64,000 bases of DNA, taken from positions 6,820,001-6,884,000 of the forward strand of contig JASJZH010000006.1 in assembly GCA_037178975.1 (NCBI GenBank), given 5' to 3'. Under the pieces are notes generated by a model. The model worked only from the letters and a program-made list of their open reading frames with translations. It was not told the origin of the DNA and searched no databases. Of this stretch, positions 13,201 to 24,758 are shown in pieces (the first letter of the stretch is position 1; each line of letters starts with the position of its first letter). The stretch is from Oscheius tipulae (taxonomy: Eukaryota > Nematoda > Chromadorea > Rhabditida > Rhabditidae). The position numbers were made by a program, and so were the translations under genes.

Positions 13201-14487
13201 GCAGTCACAACAGGAAGTGGATTGTACCCTGTACCGATTACCATAATACTGACTCAGATTATCAACAGATCGTTCGTGAATCTGAAGACACCTGTCGAAA
13301 CAGAGTGTCAGATGATCTGACTTTTGCAGCCAAAGTGGTCTAAATTCCGGATGTTCTACGAATCAAGATAATATGGAAATATCAACAGAACAAAAAAACT
13401 GTTTAGTTCAAAAGTGTTGTCTTCTGATCAATCTAAGATATGCAGCACTATCCGTCGCTCAGAGCCTTAAAACATGTCTGTATTGCCAAGAATCTGCTGA
13501 TATACTTGTGCTAAAGCGTAGTTCAAGCGCGTTCGTAGAACCAGGTACGCACAGTGCTAACGAAGATGTAAGTCATGGTTTCCAGAATCCCCTGTAAAAG
13601 CTGCAAACGCATGATAAACTTGAATACATCTTTAAAAAGCAACTTTTCCGAACACGACTCGGACCTATAGCTATTATTTCTAACAGTGTCCCGAATGTGT
13701 AGAGCACTGATTGGTTAACTAAACAATAAACTAGAGTGTCTAAAAAAGCTGCAAGTAGCTGTAAGCGTCTCCAACAATCTGACGGTGTAAGTACTGTGGA
13801 TATCGAATTTCAGGAGATTTTTTGGGTAACTATTGTCAAGATTGTAACAAAACGCATGCCGCAAATTAATAGGCCTTCAATTGACGTTTGTGAGGCCATT
13901 GTTTTCCTCATCCACCTCGAAGCTAATACAAAACACGTCAATAAGGAAACAATAACGACACAACAAGGAGAGATGGAACATACTCAGAAGTGGGGGACCC
14001 TCTTGAGTTCAATTTGATTAGGAACACTCCGCTATGGTTGTCTCGCATACGTTGAAGAGAATTCCCTTGGAAGACACAACCTTAGCCGAATAGGAGTGAT
14101 CATTCTTAGAAATTGAGCCAAATGTTCTAATCTTGTGAAAGCTAATGCAAACAAAAGATAGAAACAACAGATAGATAAACATACTTAAATTTACCAGCTT
14201 GAAAATGTTTTGAGTTCTTTGTATGTTTTTTTTTCAGCAGAATACATACAGCTTGTCATCTATAGAGTCCCCCTGGTTTCATCTGCATTAGCATGCAGCA
14301 CTAATGTTTTCGTCGCAGCATGGAAAGCTCATCTTTGACAGCGTTTCTACTGAACTGCATCGAAATGACCAGTTTTCTACTTTTTTTAATGTACCTATCA
14401 AACTGTCCTTCATCGTGCGAGCACTTTTTCGTAGTCAAGTTCGTAGTTTAGTTGGTGTTACTATAGATAATTTTGGAGAGTAATATA
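10296..14487. other. 4.2 kb without a recognisable gene
   Basis: Upstream of the GPCR. Frames are short and AT-rich on both strands. A locally more GC-rich stretch near 13,150-13,345 has a coding-like + frame ending at a TAA near 13,343, but no homology or start was recognised. The interval may contain distal regulatory sequence of the receptor; nothing further can be supported. Confidence 0.45.
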
Positions 14488-14516
14488 CAGGGTGGCCCAT
14501 AATTACGTTGACAAGG
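14488..14516 (+). repeat. Left terminal inverted repeat of mariner-family element
   Basis: 29 bp, an exact reverse complement of 15743-15771, immediately preceded by TA. Confidence 0.95.
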
Positions 14517-14638
14517 CGCGCTCGCGCGGAAATGCAATTTTTTCGAGTTCTGTGTTTTTAATCTTTTTTATTTTTGTTTGATAATGTTTTTAACTATATT
14601 TCCATTTGTTTTTTGCGTTATAGGTCCTAGCTTTCAGA

Positions 14639-15652
14639 ATGACAAAGCCGTCGCCCCATCGTGCATCAATCGTCTCACTTTATCATGAGGGAATTCCGGC
14701 ATGCGTCATTTCGAGGCGACTTAATGTATCCAGGCAACTTGTATCGGCGACGATTTCAAGATTCAGGTCTTTGGGAAGCCATTCCGACCGAACCGGACGC
14801 GGAAGACCTGTATCTGTTTCAACCAAAGCAGCTATCAAGAACGTGCGTGAACGTCTTCGTCGCAACCCGGCGCGCTCTATCCGCAAGTTGTCAAAGGAGA
14901 TGTCCATTTCCCGAACTTCGTTGCAACGAATTGTCAAGAATCGTCTAGCGATGAAAGCGTACAAGCAGACTAGAAGTCAATTTCTTTCTGTTGCTGCAAA
15001 AATCAAGAGAAAAGTCCGTGTCAAGGAGTTGCTTAGACGTTTTAAGAATGGAGCTCACCAGACGATTCTCTTCACAGATGAGAAAGTGTTCACCATCGAA
15101 CAGGCTCTGAACAAGCAAAATGATAGAGTCTACGCAATTTCTCAGCCAAATGTGACCGTACAGCGAACTGGTTATCCGAAAAGTGTGATGGTCTTTGCCG
15201 GAATCACCTCAGATGGAAAGACGCCTCTCATCTTCGTACCCCCAGGGAATCAAAGTCAGTTTAAACAATTATCTCGATATGCTGAGGACTCAACTTTTGC
15301 CTTGGACCAAGAAACACTTCAAGAAAAACATTGGTGCTTCCAACAAGATGTGGCGCCCGCTCACAAGCATAACGCCGTCTAGAACTGGTGCCAACAGAAC
15401 TTCCCGGACTTCGACTCCTTCAATCAATGGCCACCGTCATCCCCTGACCTCAATCCTATGGACTACTCAGTCTGGAGTGTTCTCGAGTCCAAGGCATGCT
15501 CCAAACCCCATCGGGACATCGATTCTCTGAAGAAATCCCTGGAAAAGGCCTGGAGTGAGCTCGATGATGACTACCTGCGTGCCACCGTCGACGCCTTCCC
15601 CAAACGTCTCAAGGCCTGTGTCGATGCTGACGGAGATATCTTTGAACTTTAA
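14639..15652 (+). pseudogene. Mariner-family transposase with one in-frame stop
   Basis: Reads MTKPSPHRASIVSLYHEG, then an N-terminal paired-like helix-turn-helix region and a catalytic domain with the acidic residues in FTDEKVF, CFQQDVAPAH and SPDLNPMDYSVW. Counting from the second to the third Asp gives 37 intervening residues, hence the DD37D call (maT-like). The frame is open for 247 codons to a TAG at 15380-15382, lying between the second and third catalytic Asp, and then continues in the same frame to DGDIFEL-stop. A single CAG-to-TAG change would explain it. As written, the copy cannot make a full catalytic triad unless the stop is read through. An AATAAA lies shortly after the stop. 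Confidence 0.9.
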
Positions 15653-15742
15653 CGTACAATTATGTTCAGTTTTTTGTTAAGAATAAAACCTTTATGGTCG
15701 ATTTTCTTGTTCTGCTCTATTTTTGTTTTCACAGAACTTTTA

Positions 15743-15771
15743 CCTTGTCAACGTAATTATGGGCCACCCTG
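15743..15771 (-). repeat. Right terminal inverted repeat of mariner-family element
   Basis: 29 bp, an exact reverse complement of 14488-14516, immediately followed by TA. Confidence 0.95.
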
Positions 15772-15773
15772 TA

Positions 15774-17783
15774 CTTTGGAAAGTCAGACTTTAGTATGTA
15801 TCTCTCTAGGTTTGGTTGCCAATATTCAAAATAGCTCAGAACTGGAAATGAACTATCTTCAAACCGTGTTCACATAAAAACAAGATTTTAGGAGCACAAA
15901 ACTTTCTCCATCGTAATTTTTTTTACTTCTATTGAAAATCTGTGTGACGCTGTAACTTGTGAGGCATCGCGCTAAGCACCCTTATTAAAACTACATGTGT
16001 TCCACCATGTTTTGTTTAAACATACAGTTGTCAATCAACCCGTACCAAACATAGTTTTTGCACAGATATTATCAAACAAGTGTCGCAACATCCCATGTCA
16101 ACAAAACCCTATAACCTTTCTTTTGTAGGTTTTAGGTCACACCTTGAACGGCTGTTTGCAGAGAAGAAAGTCAGGCGACTCGATAGAATTGAGCTAATAA
16201 GTTTAGCGAAAGGCTTATTGTTGACATCTGTTGGTCCGCCCTCGCAACTCTTAACTATTTGTTCATTCGGTTCAAGAGTCGGTCGAATTTCCGGGTACTT
16301 CCTAATTTCTCGACTTTCCCTCCCCGAGAGAAGAGTCAGCTCTCAGGTCTTAATTATTTTACCCGTTTTCTCATTTGGCCTTTCTCAATCCCCCCGCTCT
16401 TGGCCTTTACTGAGCGACATATTATAATGAGCACTTGTAGAAAACAGTGCCGAGTCATGTTTGACACCTTCACACATGAGAATTAGCCTCATTTTGACTA
16501 ACTCTACATTTGAATAATTGTTTGATAAGGCCAGTCTATAGCTGGACGTCCAACATACGTCTGTCTGAACTCAAACAAGGGCTGTAGAATCAGCGCGGTT
16601 TCTCTCTCTCTCTCTCTATTTTCACTGCACATCAAAGTGTCTGCTACAAGAACGAACATTTGCCTAGCGGAAACCTTTCGCGCCAAGGAAAAAAGGAGAC
16701 CGCTAGTGCTTGTGGCAATCCCATGACCTCGTTTCTTATTCACTGTTTACAAGCTCTCTCAATCTGCCTAAAAAATGGGCCGATATGCCATTTTTGAAAA
16801 AATGATCTCTCGTTCAACTGAAGACGTGTAAACACAAATCGTTTTTAGGTGACATTGGAAGCGAGAGCAGTACAGCGCTATTTGCACATTGCGAGGCACG
16901 TCGTCGCACATTGAAAATATACGACAAGCCTGAGGAGGCTGAAACGAGTCCAGTCGCGCACAAAAGATGCATTGTCCACTACTTTTGCCCATTTTCACCG
17001 GTTTTCCTCACGTTTGCCGGCAAACTTCTTCTTTTTACGTCTCTCTCTCCCCGAGTCGCCCGGTGACTAAATATTCTGCAAAGCTTCTTTGTCCTGCGAG
17101 AAACTGAAGTGTCCGAATTCCGCTGAAAGAGTTAAATTGATCCTCCTTTCTACTTACTTTTGGTTTCTATTTACTCATCTGGCCATGCTTCTGTCAATAT
17201 CGTGGCAACCTCATCGATTTCGGAGCAGCCTCTTGATGGCATCGGAAATGCTCCGAGACCACTCACTTCACAGCCTCTCCAGCCGGGTAGGAGCTATTTC
17301 GCTTTAAAAGCTCTCTCACTCTTACTCCCTTTCTCTAATTGGCATTTATAAAAACATCAGCGTCACGCATATTGGGATGTTTCTGATTACGCAGTCCGTG
17401 TTTCTCTATTCACGCCCACTCTCAGTGTGTATTTGCCTCGCGAGGTCCCGAAGCCTTGTTATTTCCTCAAGGAGACCTTAGCACTTTTTCGCTTCTTCCA
17501 CTTTCTTGTGTTCGTCCTGAGCAATGTCTGGACTGTTGACTATTATGCTTAGTGATGTAACCTGTTATGTTTATTTCTCCTGCCCTCGCTCTCGCGCGAG
17601 TTTCGGTTTGTCGTTCCGCTGCGTGGCTCGACGTCCCATCTGGTGGTTGAGTCATCTCCAAATCAGCAACTGGAAATCGCTCACGTCCTCCCGATCAGCT
17701 GTCTTTTCTTAAACTATCTCTCACTCGTTGAAAGTCCCTCGCTTCCGAACACTTGAAAAGTTTTTAGACCTTTTTGTTGCCCG
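15774..17783. other. Intergenic, pyrimidine-rich, no recognised gene
   Basis: Contains a short (TC)n tract at 16601-16617, several CT-rich stretches (17040-17060, 17310-17340) and a TATAAAA at about 17346-17352. It probably includes upstream sequence of the small gene starting at 17784. No family signature in any frame. Confidence 0.45.
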
Positions 17784-18413
17784 ATGAATTCGATCTCTCG
17801 GGCCGTGACCTCCAAGATAAATGAGTTTTCGAACAAGCGACAGCGATTAGTGACCGAAGGGGGAGACTTTGGTTGGTTTTTCGGAAGAAGAGCGGCTGAA
17901 TACTTTATGAGTTTCAGAGAACCCATCCTGGACGGACGCCAGCACCAGCGCCGAGTTCAATTATTTTGATCCGCCAAACATCATCATCCCCGAGCAGGAT
18001 TGGAGAGAGGTCTTTTTCTATTTCTCTAACTATTCATATGTCCGCTATTAAGACGCCTGTTCTCAGCGAGGATAAACTTTCACCCCAAGCCAAATCTCCG
18101 TCCATCAAAATAACTCAGAAGGTTTGTAGCCTATAATTCACGCATGAATCTAATTGCAGATGTCCTCGGTTGTGCGGAAACTGTCTCCATTTTCTCAGAA
18201 CCCGACCATGGTAAAAGAGCAGAAGGACAGCGAAAACAGTGCTGACTCAGAAAGCAATCCGGAGGCGGAAAAGAAAAAGCTCTTTAAAGAGGCCGTGAGT
18301 AAATGAACCGTCATTAGACCAGTTGTGCCATTTAGAGGGGAAAAGTCGACAAAATCAGAAAATCGTTCCAGTCAAAGGACAAGGCACAGCTGATCGAGTC
18401 AGACGAGGATTGA
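17784..18413 (+). CDS. Small charged five-exon protein, family not recognised
   Basis: Model: exons 17784-17871, 17918-18009, 18053-18121, 18160-18294 and 18336-18413, with 38-46 nt introns. All junction phases agree and the coding length is 462 nt (153 residues). It starts MNSISRAVTSKINEFSNKRQ, has an aromatic/proline-rich middle (EFNYFDPPNIIIPEQDW), a Ser/Pro/Lys section (TPVLSEDKLSPQAKSPS) with several SP sites, then KLSPFSQNP and a charged end closing on LIESDED. No signal peptide or membrane segment. Probably a soluble, largely disordered phosphoprotein; that is inference from composition. The donor of intron 2 (GAG|GTCTTT) is weak, so exon 3 could start elsewhere. Confidence 0.6.
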
Positions 18414-18620
18414 GACACTTTGTCCAAGACCAAAAACGGCATCCGGTTTTTCTAAAGTATGTGCAGATTGATAATTAACTGTATTTCTCTATGAGGTCTT
18501 TTGAGCAGTCACATCACTGAATATTTATGTACCCAACGACGTCTGTACTCTTTGTAAACAAAAAGTTGCTAACTTTATATTGTATTATGAAATACTGATA
18601 CAGTAGTATAAATAAGAAGA

Positions 18621-18626
18621 TTTATT
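18621..18626 (-). promoter_or_regulatory. Polyadenylation signal overlapping a stop codon
   Basis: AATAAA on - beginning inside the TGA stop of the secreted-protein gene (the sequence reads TGAATAAA), implying a very short 3' UTR. Confidence 0.6.
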
Positions 18627-20560
18627 CACAAAACTTTCTGACCAGGAGCCAGAAAATAACCAACAACTTTTAATGCGACTTTCGTACTAACAACCTCGTC
18701 TTCACAGTCTTTAATAAAGGTTCCTGTGCACAGTTGTTTCTTTTTGGCATTCATAACGAAAACGTCCACCGATACCTTGAAGCCTCCGTCGTCTTGGTAC
18801 ATGTTGTCATAGACGAGAGACTGGCCGTCATCTCTGTAGACAGCCACGGCAATAAGGTTCAGCCGTTCTGAGAGTTTTCCAAATAGCGCAAACCGTTTGG
18901 CTGCGGGAAATGTAGCAAAGTCCACAGGCTCCTGTTGATTGAAATGCCGCCTGGAAAAGAAAGTACGCTTGTGGGAGTTTGAGAGATATGCATACATCAT
19001 GAACGGTCTTTATTGGAGCCGGCGACTATTTGACGCAATGAAAGTTACTGAACTTTGTTGTTTCGAAGAGTTTTCGCGATTAAAGTTGCTGAGCTGTGCA
19101 AAGAATTAGATAAAACTGAGAGTGGATCACCAAAGAGCAATCGAGAACTCGACAACCGACTTTGGTGACATTTTGTTTTGTAAATAGTGCTTGCATAATA
19201 GGAAGCAATTCAATAAATTTATAGCAAACTCACATCGTGAGATTTCGGAACAGCCTTGCGGTCGCGGTAATGTCTTTCTCGGCATCAAGGTGACTTCTTC
19301 GGATATGTCGGAATATCACGGCGGTGCAGTTGCTTTCATGCTTGGCCACGGCATATGTCGCGGGCATATGATGCATCCGATTCTGGGAGGAGAGACCGCA
19401 AGCCTTCAAGGTGACATAGAAATACCTAACCGAAGAAACATCTGGATTTCGTTGTTTCTTACTTAGCACCAAACGCCTCAGTCCTTGGATCAAATCTGAA
19501 GAGGTTCTGATGTTCCGGTACGGGTAGATCAGTTAAGTTGAATACAGCTTCAAGCTGATCTTTCTGAAAAGTTGAAATTAGAAATATGAAACCTTTATAA
19601 CCGTGTAGAGTTCTGTGAACTTGCGGCCATGGAATTCCCTCCATTTGTTCACATAGCCAATGAAGAGAAGAAATTCTTCGTATTCTCTGCCAATATTTTG
19701 TCCAGTAGACAAAAGCTCCGCGTTCTCTCCTAAAACATACTCGATAGCTGTGGCGACGGTCTGAAAAGATTGGTGTTTCTGTTTTAATGAATACTTACCA
19801 ACACTTTGGCGTGGTTCCTCAAAAGCCTGTAAAAAAGAATGAAGACGTCATCAGAAAACTGATTTCTCTTAAGAACTTCAGCCAATACGGGCTCAACGAT
19901 GTTCTCATTCCACACTCTATGATCTCTATTGTCCCAAAGCGCTTCCCTCCTATTTTGAACAGCTCGCTTATCGAATCTCCTGATAATCTCCTGCTGTGCT
20001 GTTTCATTTGTTTCAGTGAAAAAGTCGAGGACTGCCTTTTCCAACCCAGAGAAAGAGATATTGTACTAAATGCGTTGTTTAGCCTGGGTGATTGAGAAAA
20101 CCTACTTGTGCCAGCTGAGCCTTGGGCAGTTCGGGAACTTCAACAAGGTACTTGCTCAAAGAGCAAAAAACTTTCACGTTTTCAGTTCCAAGGGTCACAA
20201 TCCCTTCCTTCAAGTCTCTCTGTTCCGTCAGTCTTGCCCTCTCTGCCAGCAGCACAAACCGCAGCTGCTGTTCGACTTCGGCCTTCGTCAAGAGTTCCAC
20301 TCCGCTTCCTTCCATGTCTCCAAAGTAGGCATTTTGAAAGAACGAGAAGTCATTCTGGATCACTGATTGAATATCCGCACAAACTCTTACAGAACTGTCT
20401 TGAACCGCCTTCACAATTTTGTCGATATTCTTCGTGAAAGGGCTTGAGAAGAAGCTGTCATCTGAAACAAACCCATTTTAGGAAATGCGAAACAAGTACC
20501 GGAATCCGCGATGAATACGAGACAGAATAGCAATAACAAGAAGTGAGAAAGACAGTTCAT
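18626..20560 (-). CDS. Secreted protein of unknown family
   Basis: ATG at 20560 opens a signal peptide (MNCLSHFLLLLFCLVFIADS). Following exons, read on -, give an acidic, mainly helical-looking protein of roughly 480 residues: KNIDKIVKAVQDSSVRVCAD; VEQQLRFVLLAERARL; LEKAVLDFFTETNETAQQE; YEEFLLFIGYVNKWREFHG; KDQLEAVFNLTDLPVPE; YFYVTLKACGLSSQNRM; and a C-terminal exon starting RHFNQQEPVDFATFP and ending GYFLAPGQKVL-stop. Introns are 38-50 nt except one of about 280 nt before the last exon, which might hide another exon or mark a separate gene. NET and NLT are possible N-glycosylation sites. I do not recognise the family. Confidence 0.7.
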
Positions 20561-22471
20561 CGTGTGCCGTGAGAGCAGCAGTCTGGCTGACATCCATTAG
20601 TCTGACCAAGGTCTGACAAATTGCTGCACTCGAAACGCTTATTGTCAAGATGCTTTTCTCACTAGATTTGTCACCTGTGAGGGATCAGATATTTGCTTTA
20701 AAAAAAGTTTTAGGCAACATCTGTTTGATGTGAAGCAGTTGAAATCGTCCTTTTGTTTGGCATGTTTACAAATAACACGTTCTCCCGAGTCTGTTTCAGC
20801 ATCATAAATATGGGCATGCCAGTTCTTTCACATTTTGACATATTGTTTCTGTACCAGAGTAACTTCTAAGTATTCTGAAAGACGTGTAGAATGACTTGGA
20901 TTAAGCGCATCTTCTACAAGAGTATCATATTTGGCTTGACTGCTTTACCAATGAATCCGCTTTTAAGATATCGAGCATTGTTCAGTTTGGTTATTGTTAC
21001 AGCAATTACAGCACCCAGTATAGTTTTGCTTATACAACTAAAGCTTTCCACAAGATGAGTGTCGCTGATCTTCTTATCGGAAATGGTTTTATTTCGTATT
21101 AGCTCCTTACATTCAGTGGCCACGAAGATTTGTCTTGTCTTTCAGAAGCTACAGACATCCGCTTAACATAAGTCTGGACACATCTTCAACTTCTACTAAC
21201 TTAGAAAAGACCCGTAATCGTTTCTGCTTCCGGAGTTAGTTTCGGTGACATCGTTTTCGAGTTCTTGATTCATCATGGACTGGCAAAAACTCCTCAGAGA
21301 TACCCGATATTAAGTGGTAAAAATCAATTAGGAGCGTACTATAACACTGGAAAATGGCTACCAAACACAAAACCGTACTTTTGGAATTTTGAAATGGTAC
21401 ATGCTCTTACTCTTATATATGTTTATAGAGAACCTGCCGGTCCAACAAAACTATTCAACTTAGTGGAAATTGTTACATTTTTGACAAACAAGGAGTGGGA
21501 GCTGTCCGAAGCTCACAAGAGTCTGAAATTCTGTACATTAAAAACTAATTACAAGTATGAATGAGATTTAAGGATACAAAACTTGCAAAGCATGGGAAAT
21601 CTTTGGTCTCCCGTGAAAATCTACTTTATAGGGATACAAATATCTCTGTATACTGCCGGAGTGCTACGTACGATATCTACTGAAAGGGTCAAATGAGGTC
21701 ATTGGAGAGGCCAAAATTAAGATTTTTTTTAAATATTACACTTACCTATAACAATACCAAGTAGGTGTATTAACCAGCAGACAATAGTTTCCTCAGCTTG
21801 TATACACAAACTCGGTGTGGAAACTTTTTCAAGCTTTCTCTTTATCAAATTCCTGAAGCAGAATGGATTCAACAAGCAGCTGCACACATTTTGAGCCAAC
21901 ATAAGAATCTGAAGAACATATATTTGATGGGAATTCAGTCGAATGTACTGCGAGATTTTCTTCATAACAACCTCGGCCGATGCTCATGCTTGGTGGAGCG
22001 CATTCTTGTCTCGGGGCCAAAATTTTTACAACGAAGGACTAAGACAAATATCATTACGTCCAAAACTGAATTTCCGCAGTGTTTTTTCCATAACAACAAC
22101 GAACAAACAACAACACGAGTGAATATCTCAAAATGTGAACGGGGACCAGTTCATGGGCCATTTGTCCCTGGTTAGAGCTTCTTCTTCGACATCCGATGCG
22201 ATCGTCTCTTCCTCGTCCATCACGCTACAGTCGGCCACAATGGCGGTCGGAATCTGTAAGAATCATTTTTCAGTGGAAAGTTCCACTTTGTTCAGAAAAT
22301 GAACTGGATTGCTGCACAAAATGCTACCTGATGGTCCAACGGTTGCATTTACTTCAGCACTTTCGCATTCATAATATGGACCGACTTTGATATAGAATTT
22401 TCAAACAAGCCCAGCTGTGGAGATTCGTGTACTTCGAGCCCACATTGCACACATTTCAACTGGTCAACGAG

Positions 22472-22517
22472 AAAAAGCGGAACCTGTACACTGAGAAGTG
22501 GACAGGTTCCGCTTTTT
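22472..22517. repeat. Perfect 16-bp inverted repeat (hairpin)
   Basis: AAAAAGCGGAACCTGT at 22472-22487 and its exact reverse complement at 22502-22517, separated by 14 nt in which CAC/GTG can pair further. Confidence 0.8.
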
Positions 22518-22817
22518 GGACACGGAATCTACCCCTCAAGAGGTTCAAGCAAGCATCTTTGTAGATTTGTTGATAAGGCTTAGACCGGAGGAAGAATCTA
22601 CTTCATTGAATGATATTTCGAAATGTATTATAGCGCTCCACCCATGTGTCAGTCGAGGCTTGCCTCGCGCTCGCTGCTTCTTCCACTAGACCTCTCTATG
22701 TAGTGAACCTCTATTAGTTGACCATTGTTCCTCTATTCCTACGACAATCAGCTTAGACACGCGCGAAGAGCTACCCATCAAGGTATCTTGTCTTGGTATA
22801 GCTTGATAAAAGCAAAG

Positions 22818-22823
22818 TTTATT
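22818..22823 (-). promoter_or_regulatory. Polyadenylation signal of lysozyme gene
   Basis: AATAAA on -, about 24 nt past the TAA stop of the lysozyme. Confidence 0.7.
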
Positions 22824-22846
22824 TACATGGTCTACAAGAGTTTTTC

Positions 22847-23635
22847 TTATGGGTACCAGTTCTGGTCCATGTTTACACCGCAAGGGCCGTTGACAGATCC
22901 GGAGTACTGGTGAATGTTGGGCTTAGTCCACCCGGCGAAAGGTTGGAATCCAGTATAGTCCTGGTGTCCGTTGTAGGTAGCCCACCAGAGCTGCTTGTGA
23001 GAGTACTTGGTCCAGCTGAGTCCAACAATCGATCCCCAATTGTGGGCGTTGGTGTAGATTCCCCAGTTGATCTTCAGAGCCTGCAAAATAACTTTGCCAT
23101 TATAAAGTCAGTTCTTACGTCGAGTTCGTTAGCCATAGCATCGATGAAGTTGCGGTTAGCGTTAACATCAGCAGGCCACTGAAAATAAGTTTCACACAGA
23201 GTGCGTTTTAACGTGCGTTTAGGATTTCAATATCGAGCCAAAGCATTCCGTACTTGGCTCCTTCAGCTTGAAGCTTGTCGTGAACAGCTTTAACTTGGTT
23301 GGCAGGAGCAGCGCAACTGCTCTTTGTGCATGGGAAGATGTATCCATCAACACCGGTCCATCCGGCTAAAGCACTGTCATTCACAAATCTGTTCAACTCA
23401 CCAGCTCTGGCGTTCTTGATGTTAGCAATTCCAGTTTCATCGTAGTTTCCGACACTTTCCCAGACACGAGCAATGAAGAAGTGGTAGCCAGCATTGGCAA
23501 GGCACTTGAATCCGGATTCAGAGACGGATTGGATACCATCCCAGCCAGTGGTGGCAGCAGCAGTGCCAAGAAGAGCAAGGAGAATGAACCTAATGTTCTG
23601 ATTAGCAGTAGAAAAGTGGTCACTAACCTCTGCAT
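22847..23635 (-). CDS. lys: GH25 protist-type lysozyme
   Basis: Secreted muramidase-type lysozyme, expected to cleave peptidoglycan between MurNAc and GlcNAc in gut digestion or defence. Exon 1 is only MQR; exon 2 continues the signal peptide ([12 protein letters not shown]) and the mature start [15 protein letters not shown]25 signatures follow: [26 protein letters not shown], and GMLWLDIE with the catalytic DxE. C-terminal exons give [28 protein letters not shown] and a final [11 protein letters not shown]. Introns are 36-45 nt. The intron after WLDIEILN (23179-23216) fits the frame only with a GC donor. A TATAAATA lies 38-45 nt upstream of the ATG and a polyadenylation signal follows the stop. 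A truncated copy sits 0.6 kb upstream. Likely intestinal, by analogy with C. elegans lys genes. Confidence 0.9.
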
Positions 23636-23672
23636 CGTTCGCACAAGGATGCCAGAGACTATCGCGGTCTCC

Positions 23673-23680
23673 TATTTATA
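23673..23680 (-). promoter_or_regulatory. TATA box of lysozyme gene
   Basis: TATAAATA on -, about 40 nt upstream of the lysozyme ATG. A TTTATCG (GATA-type) sequence lies just further upstream, fitting gut expression, which is inference. Confidence 0.6.
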
Positions 23681-24158
23681 CTTTAGGGTGCGATAAAGAT
23701 TCTGACGCAGTCTAGCTGTCTTTGCTAGATAGTACATCCAACGGCTGACACATTTATGATCAATGGTGGTTAATAGAGCTAACCATAACAACTTTTCAGG
23801 GGAACTGTTGACTAAAAAGGATGAGGCAGTCGATAAAGTTATCCTGTGTACGTAGCTGATTCTATTTTGGGGAGACAATGACTCACACGCACTATTTTGT
23901 TCTGTTTCTCCTAAAATCATCACAACAGGAACAGCGATAAGTTGGCTAAGTTAACACTCCACTATTTTTTCAAAGTCTGAAGAGCAATATGGAATGGTCT
24001 CACATGTTACCGGCATGCCATCCTGATAAAGAGTTCGTAACGACTCTTTAAAGTAGTTTTGGCTCAATAACTAAAGGGGATTTTTGAATAGAAGTATCGG
24101 GACTTCCTGAATCGGAAGATTCAGTATGCTTAATCTTCTATGCTTTCATACAGTGTTA

Positions 24159-24311
24159 CTACCCCGCATTGGCCAAGCACTGGAAGTAAGAAGTAGACAC
24201 AGATTGCATTCCATCCCAGCCTGTAGTAGCTGCAGCTGTAGCTACTAGAGCAAAAAGTACGAACCTATATTTTCGTTTGGTCTTGATCAAAAGTCATGCT
24301 TACCTCTGCAT
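24159..24311 (-). pseudogene. Truncated tandem copy of the lysozyme gene
   Basis: ATGCAGAG, a 39-nt intron and a second exon reading [18 protein letters not shown] then MQSVSTSYFQCLANAG and TAG. The intron position is identical to that of the complete gene, whose protein starts [21 protein letters not shown]. The stop falls where the intact gene has TAC (Tyr), and similarity ends there; GGGTAG replaces GGCTAC. Only the signal peptide and first about 20 mature residues remain, so this is a 5' fragment of a duplicated lysozyme. Its upstream sequence holds CTGATAAAG (GATA motif). Confidence 0.85.
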
Positions 24312-24758
24312 TGTTGCGAAGCCTTGCGATAGCTGCTATCAATCTCGGTCTTTAAAGCTCTTTGCTTTATCAGACAGTCGATTCATAGAACGTTTTAGCC
24401 TTGTTCTCGGCAGGCTCTTCTTTGTACAAGAACCTCTTTTTTGAACCGAAAGACCACAAGTATGTTTTTACAACACTCGCTGTTAGGAAAGCAAACCCAC
24501 GGAAATGTGTGACTGCTCACTTTATAAAAATGCTTTATTCTTAGACTGTTTGGATTACGTAACACGGATGCCTGATCTGCTAAGCCACGATAAGGAGAAC
24601 AGACTGTTCTTAAAAATGCACGCGTCTCACACGACCTGAAGATCAGTGTTATCAGTTTCGTGCACAAAATACCCGCGCAATACAGAAAAAGTAAGATGAT
24701 CTAAGCTGAAGTTTGCTTAGAAGGATCTAAAAAAGATACAGCATAAACTTTAATGCAC

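Larger units (their letters stand above)
14488..15771 (+). mobile_element. Complete mariner-family (DD37D-type) DNA transposon
   Basis: A 1,284-bp element bounded by perfect 29-bp terminal inverted repeats (14488-14516 and 15743-15771, starting CAGGGTGGCCCATAATTACG) and flanked on both sides by TA (14486-14487 and 15772-15773), the target duplication of Tc1/mariner elements. It holds one intronless transposase frame on +. The perfect TIRs suggest a recent insertion, although the transposase carries one stop. Confidence 0.95.
20561..22846. other. Interval with coding-like fragments but no supported gene
   Basis: Several stretches look protein-like without assembling into a gene: + 21265-21564, + 21798-22175, and - 22166-22380, where a 33-nt intron would join VHFLNK to IPTAIVADC. 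A perfect 16-bp stem hairpin lies at 22472-22517. These could be decayed gene remnants or exons of an unrecognised gene. Confidence 0.35.
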
